Below, piece by piece: positions 42,601 through 47,849 of a DNA stretch of 64,000 bases (its first letter is position 1; each line of letters starts with the position of its first letter). Where the stretch lies: the NCBI GenBank assembly GCA_003220795.1, contig QHTK01000042.1, positions 62,001 through 126,000 on the forward strand. Direction: 5' to 3'. The translations under genes and the position numbers were made by a program. Source of the DNA: Gemmatimonadota bacterium. Lineage in GTDB: Bacteria; Gemmatimonadota; Gemmatimonadetes; Gemmatimonadales; GWC2-71-9. Below the pieces are notes generated by a model, which ran no database searches, had not been told where the DNA came from, and saw only the letters and a program-made list of their open reading frames with translations.

Positions 42601-43054
42601 AGTCGAGCGCGTCGATGTGGCTGCGGAGCGACGCGAGGGAGTTGTCGTCCCAGTTGACGTAGAAGCCGGTGACGATCGGCGCGTCGGCCGCGGCGGCTCC
42701 GGCGCCGGGCCGGGCGATGGGCATCTGCGCGTAGCGCAGCGCCGGCGGCGCCGGGTGCTCCTTCAGGTACGCGAACAGCCGCTGGCGGGTCGCCAGCCGC
42801 TCCCGCTCGGCGCGCACCGAGATCGGATGCTTCACCACGGTGCGTGGCACGCGAGGGGCGTGGCCCAGCGAGTCCGCGGCCGTCTGGATTAGGGGCAGCC
42901 TGGGGAGCAGCGGGGGCACGATCACACCCGTGAGCACGAACAGGAATAGCACGGTGCTCAGCACGCCGGCGACGAGCGCGCCCGCGCGCAGCCGCGCCCA
43001 GCGGCGTCCGGTGGGATCGAGAAAAGTCGGCAATGGATGCTGTGCGCGCGTCAC
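39611..43054 (-). CDS. GH18 / polysaccharide deacetylase / GT2 triple-fusion membrane protein
   Basis: GTG 43054 with GGGGAG about ten bases upstream; earlier starts would cross a terminator hairpin at 43080-43115. The 1147-residue chain has an N-terminal membrane helix (about 25-45), a GH18-like barrel (about 125-430, with 'GVTIDFENL' holding the D-x-E pair), a CE4 deacetylase (about 500-700: 'ALTFDDGPD', 'GNHTFTHPN', 'RPPYFGD', 'ILLHDGG'), a helix pair, a processive GT2 (about 770-1000: 'VVVPAYDEEQ', 'VVDDGSPDRT', 'VDADT', 'EDQDLTLAL', 'QRFRWS') and C-terminal helices. The GT2 should polymerise an amino sugar inside while outer domains deacetylate and cut it: a one-chain counterpart of PgaC plus PgaB. 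Confidence 0.93.
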   Translation of the reverse strand: MTRAQHPLPTFLDPTGRRWARLRAGALVAGVLSTVLFLFVLTGVIVPPLLPRLPLIQTAADSLGHAPRVPRTVVKHPISVRAERERLATRQRLFAYLKEHPAPPALRYAQMPIARPGAGAAAADAPIVTGFYVNWDDNSLASLRSHIDALDWVVAEWGFVGRGVDTLPVRFQVDRRALAVVARAKQPVHVLALITNFTGDDFDSLAVTRLLAHPRLWRRAVTTIADTLAHYDLAGVTIDFENLPRAVHPALLRFLGTLKRRLARDGRLVTQAVPGDDASWPVERYAAIDDYIFLMLYDEHDPSDDPGPIASEGWFAHHLARVLARVPPAKVIVSLGQYGYEWSDTAESATELTFQDVMQLARDHGRAPAMDGAALNPTLAWDDPDSTSHIVWFLDAATAYNQVLRTGPLGVAGVGVWRLGSEDPSLWTVLDRGGLRATPQALDTIRIGYDVQFIGTGEILRMVAEPTLGRRVVRTDTATGRIVVDSVLQTPSTYVIERYGRKKHAVALTFDDGPDATWTPLVLDTLESRDATATFFVIGENAELHPELLRRMLREGHEIGNHTFTHPNLALVGPRLTRYELSATERLIEAVTNRRTALFRPPYFGDAEPTTSDELGPIAVAQSLGYVTVGLRDDPGDWLEPGVAKIIRESLAQLDRGHVILLHDGGGNRAQTVAALGPLIDSLRARGYALTTVTALAGLTRDQAMAPLPPHSALRRFVELTSFSLVGWIELGLRTLFLVAMVLGGGRLVVLLALALAQRRQRRFARRVVDGAYHPRVSVVVPAYDEEQVVVRTVESLLAQRYAGLEVIVVDDGSPDRTAQVVAAAFRGHPGVRLVRQPNGGKASALNLGVAQATGEIVVAVDADTLLAPGAIEALVAPLADARVGAVAGNAKVGNRINLVTRWQAVEYVTSQNLDRRAFALLNCITVVPGAVGAWRRQLVLDAGGFSDQTMAEDQDLTLALLARGWRIAYADNAVAYTEAPDTLQGLSRQRFRWSFGTLQCAWKHRGALFRRHHGALGFVALPNVWVFQLVFPFLAPVADLLFGWSLVTVYLNKLQHGAEYAMQSLEQVLMYYLAFLAVDWFAGIAALLMEPGEERGLSWLVLLQRFVYRQVLYWAVVRAVVAAAQGRARGWGKLVRKGTVELPRAA

Positions 43055-43075
43055 GATGCTCGGGCTCCCCGTATC

Positions 43076-43115
43076 AAAAGGGGACCCCCCTGTTCCCGGA
43101 TGCCGGAGGGTCCCC
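43076..43115 (-). terminator. Rho-independent terminator after the sigma-factor/Spy-like operon
   Basis: GGGGACCC (minus strand, 43115-43108) pairs with GGGTCCCC (43087-43080), with an inner CCGG/CCGG stem in the loop, and is followed by TTTT (43079-43076). It lies about 75 bases after the stop at 43189 and just before GTG 43054. Confidence 0.7.
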
Positions 43116-43188
43116 GTGCTCTGGTCAAGATAAAGACTCGGGGAGAGGGCGCGACGTAACTCCGTGCTAGCCCGGGAGGTGATGCAGG

Positions 43189-43629
43189 TCACTCACGGGG
43201 CATCCCCTTGGCCGCGGCGAGCTTGTCCTGCTGTTCTGCCGAGAGCGCATTCTTGATCTGGATCAGAAGCGTGATGTGCGCGCGTTTGATCTCGCGCTCC
43301 ACGCCCAGCACCTCGTCCACCTGCGCGAGCGCGGCGGCCTGATCGACTGCCGGTTTCCCGAGTAACGTGGCGAGCCGCTGCGACTGCTCCTGCATGCGCC
43401 ACTGCAGGTCCACCACCTTGGCCTGGAAGTCCTGAATCGCCTTGGTGATGCTGGCGCGCTGCTCGGCGCGGAGCCCGATATCCTGCTGGTGCTGCATCAC
43501 CAGCTCCGGGGGGAAGAGCACGCGCGCGATCGGGTCATCGGGAGGTTGCTGCGGCTGCTGCTGGGCTTGCCCCGCGGCGACGGCGACCAGGACGAGGGTC
43601 ACAACGAGATGTAGCGGGAGCGTCTTCAC
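43189..43629 (-). CDS. Spy/CpxP-like periplasmic protein
   Basis: ATG 43629 overlaps the upstream stop (ATGA). A 146-residue protein with a signal peptide ('LVVTLVLVAVAAGQAQ') and a mature part of amphipathic helices: 'ELVMQHQQDIGLRAEQRASITKAIQDF', a Gln-rich middle, 'LGVEREIKRAHITLLIQIKNALSAEQQDKL'. This is the LTxxQ-type layout of Spy/CpxP chaperone and metal-sensing proteins, although the literal LTxxQ is 'LSAEQ' here. In the same operon as an ECF sigma factor and a membrane anti-sigma-like protein, it may report envelope stress to them. Confidence 0.8.
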   Translation of the reverse strand: MKTLPLHLVVTLVLVAVAAGQAQQQPQQPPDDPIARVLFPPELVMQHQQDIGLRAEQRASITKAIQDFQAKVVDLQWRMQEQSQRLATLLGKPAVDQAAALAQVDEVLGVEREIKRAHITLLIQIKNALSAEQQDKLAAAKGMPRE

Positions 43630-44009
43630 GGAGTCCTCCGGTCTGAATCGATCGTGGTGAAGCCGGCGCCGGGGAGAGTGGATACGCTCACCCGACCAAA
43701 GTCCGGCACGGTGCGCAACAGCTCGTCCCCCGGGAGCACGAGCAGGAAATCGGTCGGCCCTTCCCAGCGCACGGTCGCGAGATCGATCGTCCGGCCGTGC
43801 CGGTCGGGCCGGGTGAACAGCAGCGCGAGCGCTACGCCCACGACGACGACCGCCGCGGCGGCGAGCCAGCGCGTGCGGCGGCGCGGCGGCGCGGCCCGGC
43901 GGGCACGTGCCGCGGCGAGCGTCGCGTCGAACGGTGGCGCGGCGGCGGCGTCCTCGCGGCGCAGCGCGTGGAATCGGTCCCCCAGGTCGGCATGGTTGCG
44001 CTCGGTCAT
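43626..44009 (-). CDS. Anti-sigma-factor-like single-span membrane protein
   Basis: A 127-residue protein joined by 4-base overlaps to the sigma factor upstream and the Spy-like gene downstream. The N-terminal half is cytoplasmic and Arg/Ala-rich ('LAAARARRAAPPRRRTR'), followed by one membrane helix ('WLAAAAVVVVGVALALLF', about 48-65) and a 60-residue periplasmic part ('DFLLVLPGDELLRTVPDFGRV'). No zinc-binding HxxxCxxC is present, so it is not a ZAS-type anti-sigma. The role is inferred from position and topology only. Confidence 0.72.
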   Translation of the reverse strand: MTERNHADLGDRFHALRREDAAAAPPFDATLAAARARRAAPPRRRTRWLAAAAVVVVGVALALLFTRPDRHGRTIDLATVRWEGPTDFLLVLPGDELLRTVPDFGRVSVSTLPGAGFTTIDSDRRTP

Positions 44010-44512
44010 GGTGGCTCTTCCTTCAGGAGCTTCCTGAGCGCGGCCTTGCCGCGCTCGTAGTGGGTGCGTGCGGTGCCGAGCGACACACCTGCCACTTCCG
44101 CCGCCTCGGTGATCGTCAGGTCCTGGTAGAACACCAGGTGCAGCACTTCGCGCTGGCGCCGCGGCAGCGTGGCGAGCGCCGCCACGAGCCGCCCGGTCGC
44201 GTCCGCGCGTGCCAGCACGGTCGCGGCGTCGGGCCGGCCGTCGGGTGTCTCGCCCAGCACGGCCAGCGGCAGCAGCCGTCGCAGCGCCGCACGGCGCCGC
44301 AGCTCGGCCGCGGTGTTTCGCACCACGGCGAAGAGCCAGGTGCGGAAGCTCGCGCGGCCGGCGAATCGCGCCCGCCCGTCCAGGATCTTCAAGTAGCTCG
44401 CCTGGAGGGCATCCTCCGCTGCCGTCCGGTCACCCGCGCAGCACGCCATCGCCCAGCCGAAGGCTGCTGGGTGCAGGCGAGCGAGCTCCAGCTCCAAAGC
44501 CTCGGGCGACAT
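44006..44512 (-). CDS. ECF RNA polymerase sigma factor
   Basis: Start at ATG 44512 ('MSPEALELELARLHPAAFGWAM'); 168 residues. Region 2 is seen as 'AAEDALQASYLKILDGRARFAGRASFRTWLFAVVRNTAAELRRR', with the usual 'FRTWLF' block, and region 4 as 'LPRRQREVLHLVFYQDLTITEAAEVAGVSLGTARTHYERGKAALRKLL', including a helix-turn-helix. It should direct polymerase to an envelope-stress regulon and to its own operon. The first two-fifths differ from typical ECFs in a short region 2.1. Confidence 0.92.
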   Translation of the reverse strand: MSPEALELELARLHPAAFGWAMACCAGDRTAAEDALQASYLKILDGRARFAGRASFRTWLFAVVRNTAAELRRRAALRRLLPLAVLGETPDGRPDAATVLARADATGRLVAALATLPRRQREVLHLVFYQDLTITEAAEVAGVSLGTARTHYERGKAALRKLLKEEPP

Positions 44513-44583
44513 CGCGCGTTCGGTAGTGTCAGGAATTGGTGTCTCGAGGGGGGATCGTATATGACGGCAGCGCAGCTGATCCT

Positions 44584-45210
44584 TCACGAGTCGCGCGGGT
44601 GCCCGACAGCCGCGCGGGCGAGGAACAGGACCTGGCCCGCGACGTCTGGGAGCTTGCGCCTCGGGCCCGCGAGCATGTCGAATGTCTCGAAGCTCGTGAG
44701 CGTGTAGAGGAGTGCCTCCGCTTGCGCCCGCTCCCCGGGAGCGGGGCGCCCGTACCGCTGCCCCAGGCGCTCCACCAGGACCCGCACGACCTCACGACGG
44801 CGGGCGTTACGCGCTTCCACCGCCTCTCCCAGCTCCGGATCGAGGACACCCAACGCTCGGACGCGGCGGATCCACGGGCGCCCGGCGTCCCAAAACCGGG
44901 CGAACGCCGCGACCACGTCGGCCAGGGATTCCAGCGGATCGGGCCGCTGGAACGCGGCGGCGAGGTGGGCCGGCAGCTCGCCGCCGGCGGCGAAGGAGTC
45001 GAACAGCGCCTCGAGCAGTCCGCGGCGCGAGCCGAACTGGTGGTACACGGTCATGCGGGCGACCCGGGCCCGGCGCGCCACCGCCTCGACGCTGAACGGC
45101 TCCGCGCCCGCCCGGGCGGTGAGCAGCTCCCGGGCCGCGCGCAGCACCCGAGCACGGGTGCGCTGTGCCGCGGGCTTGCGCCGGCCGAGCCGGTACGGGC
45201 GGGGGCTCAT
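44584..45210 (-). CDS. TetR-family transcriptional regulator
   Basis: A 208-residue TetR-type repressor. The N-terminal helix-turn-helix is clear: 'RVLRAARELLTARAGAEPFSVEAVARRARVARMTVYHQFGSRRGLLEALF' (about 21-70). The C-terminal part is helical and ligand-binding. It diverges from a small membrane protein gene at 45281; an inverted repeat between them (45227-45247) is the likely operator, so it probably represses both genes until a small molecule binds. Confidence 0.93.
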   Translation of the reverse strand: MSPRPYRLGRRKPAAQRTRARVLRAARELLTARAGAEPFSVEAVARRARVARMTVYHQFGSRRGLLEALFDSFAAGGELPAHLAAAFQRPDPLESLADVVAAFARFWDAGRPWIRRVRALGVLDPELGEAVEARNARRREVVRVLVERLGQRYGRPAPGERAQAEALLYTLTSFETFDMLAGPRRKLPDVAGQVLFLARAAVGHPRDS

Positions 45211-45226
45211 GAAACCCTTGCCACGA

Positions 45227-45247
45227 TACGTACGTTAATTGTACATA
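45227..45247. promoter_or_regulatory. Probable TetR operator
   Basis: TACGTAC - 7 bases - GTACATA: an inverted repeat with six of seven positions paired, in a 70-base AT-rich divergent gap. It overlaps possible promoter elements in both directions (TTGTAC at 45239-45244 on plus, TAGACA on minus). Confidence 0.5.
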
Positions 45248-45280
45248 CTGTCTACCTAAATATCACACCGGGAGGACCAG

Positions 45281-45835
45281 ATGGTCGGGTACGCGCTTGC
45301 GGTATTCTTGCACATCGTCGGAGCCCTCGGCCTGTTCGCCGCGCTCGCCCTCGAGTGGGCCAGCCTCTACAATCTCCGCCGCGTGGCGACCGCCGCGCAG
45401 GCCCGCGAGTGGGCCAAGCTGTTGAGCGCGCTGCGGTTCGTGGGAGGCCCCTCGGCCCTCACCATCCTCGTGACCGGCCTCTACATGATGGCGACCCGCT
45501 GGGGCGGGCAGGGATGGATCGGCGCCGGCCTCGCCGGCCTCGTGCTCATCGCCGCCCTGGGCGGCGCGCTCTCTGGCCGCCGGTCCGCCGCCATCGCGCG
45601 GACCATAGCCGGCGAGACAGGCGCGATCTCGGCGGGCCTGCGCCAACAACTGCACGATCCGGTGCTCGTGCTCTCTGCGTGGGTCAGAACGGCCCTCGGC
45701 CTGGGCGTCATCTTCGTCATGGCGATCAAGCCAGGCGCGGCCGGGTCCCTCACCGCCCTGGGCGTGGCGCTCGCGCTGGGGCTGGTGGTCGGATTTCCTA
45801 GAGGGCGCGCCGTAGCGCGGCCGCAAGCGTCTTAG
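45281..45835 (+). CDS. Integral membrane protein, TetR-controlled
   Basis: ATG 45281 after GGGAGGA. The 184-residue protein has four or five membrane helices: 'YALAVFLHIVGALGLFAALAL' at the start, then about 50-70, 80-97, 125-145 and 150-170. 'FLHIVGALGLF' with an early His resembles DUF2269/CopD-like small membrane proteins, but the match is weak. Function unknown. The last 38 bases overlap the 3' end of the convergent DsbA-like gene. Confidence 0.78.
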   Translation: MVGYALAVFLHIVGALGLFAALALEWASLYNLRRVATAAQAREWAKLLSALRFVGGPSALTILVTGLYMMATRWGGQGWIGAGLAGLVLIAALGGALSGRRSAAIARTIAGETGAISAGLRQQLHDPVLVLSAWVRTALGLGVIFVMAIKPGAAGSLTALGVALALGLVVGFPRGRAVARPQAS

Positions 45836-46328
45836 TATCGCCCGGCTCCTCGTGGGGTCGGCCGTTGATGAAGAACCGCGGGGTGCCGGTCACGCCGCTC
45901 GCGATGCCGCTCACGACGTCCTGCTTCACCCGCGCGGCGTGGACGTGGGCGTCGAGCTCGCGCCACACCCGTTCGGCGTCGAGCCCCAGCTCGCGCGCGT
46001 AGGGCACCAGGTCCTCGTCCGCGAGCGCCGCCTGCCGCTGGTACAGGAGATCGTGCATCTCCCAGAACTTCCCTTGCGCGGCAGCGGCCTCTGCGACCTC
46101 CGCGGCGTGTTGCGCGTGCGGGTGCTCCTCGCTCAAGGGAAAGTGCCGGAACACGAACCGCACCTTGTTCCCGACCCGGCGCAGCACCTGCTTCAGCTCC
46201 GGGTAGGCGCGGCCGCAAAACGGGCACTCGAAGTCGCCGTATTCCACGAGCGTTACGGGGGCATTCGCCGGCCCCAGGGCGTGGTCGCGCGGGCCGACGG
46301 GCGGAGTGAGCAGCGGCCTGTCAGCCAA
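45798..46328 (-). CDS. DsbA-family thiol oxidoreductase
   Basis: The frame starts at TTG 46328 (GAGG upstream). The 176-residue protein has a thioredoxin fold with active site Cys35-Pro-Phe-Cys38 in 'YGDFECPFCGRAYPEL', the helical insert of DsbA ('HAQHAAEVAEAAAAQGKFWEMHD', 'ELGLDAERVWREL') and the cis-Pro loop 'VTGTPRFFINGRPHE'. It closely resembles the thioredoxin domain found fused to NhaA antiporters or near DsbA/VKOR. No signal peptide is seen, so it may be cytoplasmic. Convergent overlap of 38 bases with the membrane protein gene. Confidence 0.9.
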   Translation of the reverse strand: MADRPLLTPPVGPRDHALGPANAPVTLVEYGDFECPFCGRAYPELKQVLRRVGNKVRFVFRHFPLSEEHPHAQHAAEVAEAAAAQGKFWEMHDLLYQRQAALADEDLVPYARELGLDAERVWRELDAHVHAARVKQDVVSGIASGVTGTPRFFINGRPHEEPGDTKTLAAALRRAL

Positions 46329-46440
46329 CCTGAGCCTCGAAATGGTCCGCGCTGCGGGCGACTTGCGGCTCGGTGAGTGTCGGATAGATATGCTCGTCGA
46401 GCCGCGAGGTGGTGGCCAGCTGGGTCGCCCTCTGGGTCAT
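46321..46440 (-). pseudogene. Possible N-terminal remnant of a cyclic-nucleotide-binding protein
   Basis: A 39-codon frame from ATG 46440 reads 'LDEHIYPTLTEPQVARSADHF', which resembles the N-terminus of cNMP-binding-domain proteins such as the FAD-dependent thioredoxin-reductase fusions ('YPTLTxxQVARxA'), then stops just inside the start of the DsbA-like gene. The rest of such a protein is absent. I read it as a deletion scar; chance similarity is possible because it is short. Confidence 0.3.
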
Positions 46441-46519
46441 GGAAGCCTCGGCCGGTGAACTTGAGACCAAATCGGCTCCCGCGCCAGCGGCGAGCTGATC
46501 GACAACGCGAGGAGCTCTG

Positions 46520-46906
46520 ATGCTGAGCGCCGCACCGATTCGCGCGTACATCCCCGTCGCCAACCTCCAGCGCGCGCGAAAATTCTACGAGGAAACCGTG
46601 GGACTCGACCCCGGAGCGGTCTACGGCGGCGGCGTAATCTACAAGTGCGGCGACACCGAAGTCTTCATGTATCCGACCGCCAATGCGGGTACGTCGAAAG
46701 CCAGCCAGGCGTTCTGGCAGGTCGACGACGTCGAGGCAGAGGTGGCCGCGCTCAAGGCCCGAGGCGTCGTGTTCGAGGAATACGACATGCCGGGGATCAA
46801 GATGAAGAACAGCATCGCGACCGGAGGCGGCGCGAAGACCGCGTGGTTCAAGGACAGCGAGGGGAACATCATGGCGGTGAGCCAGCGCCTGCCAGCGCGC
46901 AGCTAA
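46520..46906 (+). CDS. VOC-family (glyoxalase/bleomycin-resistance fold) protein
   Basis: ATG 46520 with GAGGAG upstream; 128 residues. One pair of VOC modules: 'IRAYIPVANLQRARKFYEETVGL' and 'AFWQVDDVEAEVAALKARGVVFEEYDMPG' then 'KTAWFKDSEGNIMAVSQ'. The terminal Glu of 'DSEGN' matches a usual metal ligand; the first ligand is not His. These proteins bind a divalent metal and act as isomerases, dioxygenases or antibiotic-binding proteins; the substrate cannot be told. Its stop overlaps that of the convergent ROK gene by four bases. Confidence 0.9.
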   Translation: MLSAAPIRAYIPVANLQRARKFYEETVGLDPGAVYGGGVIYKCGDTEVFMYPTANAGTSKASQAFWQVDDVEAEVAALKARGVVFEEYDMPGIKMKNSIATGGGAKTAWFKDSEGNIMAVSQRLPARS

Positions 46907-47820
46907 GCATCGCTGGCGGGCCAAAGCCACGCCGCCCCGCGGACGCCGCTCGCATCACCGTGCACCGCGTGCACGACGCGCGTGGCGACAGGATCGGCGT
47001 CCGCCCCCGCCGCGAACAGGTAGCGTGGCAGCAGCGCGTGCGCCGCGTCCGGCAGGCCGGGGATGTTCGACATGCCGCCGCCCAGCACCACGACGTCCGG
47101 ATCGAGCACGTTGATCAGCGACGCGAGGGTGCGACCGAGACGATCCTGGTATCGAGCCAGCGTCGCTGCCGCGCCAGGGTCGCCGCCCGCCGCGGCCCGT
47201 ACGATCTCGCGGCCCGACAGCGTGAGACCGGTATGCTCGGCGTGGTCGCGCTCGAACGCGGGGCCGGACAGCCAGGCTTCGACGCAGCCGCGCTTGCCGC
47301 AATAACAGGGCGGACCGGGCCACTCCTCGGCACCGGGCCAGGGGAGCGGATTGTGCCCCCACTCACCGGCGATGAGGTTCGCGCCCAGCAGGCACCGGCC
47401 GTCCACGACGATCCCACCTCCGACTCCGGTGCCGAGGATGACGCCGAACACGACGTGCGCCCCCGCGGCGGCGCCGTCGGTGGCCTCGGAGAGCGCGAAG
47501 CAGTTCGCGTCGTTCATGAGCCTCACCGGGCGGTCGAGCCGCTGCTCCAGGTCGCTTCCCAGCGACCGACCGTTCAGCCAAACGGAGTTGGCGTTCTTCA
47601 CGAGCCCCGTCTCGGGCACCAGCGTCCCCGGGATGCCGACGCCCACCGTCCCGGCCTCGTCGGCGGCGCGATCGAGCTCCCGCACCAGCCCCGCGATAGC
47701 GTCGAGCGACGCCGCGTAATCCCGTGGCGTGGCCACGCGTCGTCGGGCGATCTCCTCGCCAGCCCGCGACAGCGCGACTGCTTCGATCTTCGTGCCGCCC
47801 AAGTCGATTCCGATGCGCAC
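46903..47820 (-). CDS. ROK-family sugar kinase (fructokinase/glucokinase type)
   Basis: A 305-residue kinase starting 'MRIGIDLGGTKIEAVAL' (phosphate 1). 'GVGIPGTL', 'LMNDANCFALSEA' (catalytic Asp in 'NDAN'), 'GVILGTGVGGGIVVDGR' (phosphate 2) and the ROK zinc site 'GEWGHNPLPW ... CYCGKRGCVEAW' all appear. It should phosphorylate fructose, mannose or glucose with ATP. There is no HTH, so it is an enzyme, not a repressor. It diverges from a secreted glycoside-hydrolase-like gene with a 29-base gap, suggesting joint sugar use. Confidence 0.94.
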   Translation of the reverse strand: MRIGIDLGGTKIEAVALSRAGEEIARRRVATPRDYAASLDAIAGLVRELDRAADEAGTVGVGIPGTLVPETGLVKNANSVWLNGRSLGSDLEQRLDRPVRLMNDANCFALSEATDGAAAGAHVVFGVILGTGVGGGIVVDGRCLLGANLIAGEWGHNPLPWPGAEEWPGPPCYCGKRGCVEAWLSGPAFERDHAEHTGLTLSGREIVRAAAGGDPGAAATLARYQDRLGRTLASLINVLDPDVVVLGGGMSNIPGLPDAAHALLPRYLFAAGADADPVATRVVHAVHGDASGVRGAAWLWPASDA

Positions 47821-47849
47821 GGACGCAGTCTAACCTTTAACGTTTCCCC

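Noticed and set aside
43055-43192. N-terminal extension of the GH18-CE4-GT2 gene
   Set aside because: It would cross a terminator hairpin and lacks a ribosome binding site, whereas GTG 43054 has one.
46365-46405. 8-base inverted repeat GCGGCTCG/CGAGCCGC with a 25-base loop
   Set aside because: Loop is long and arms are GC-only; such repeats are frequent by chance at this GC content.
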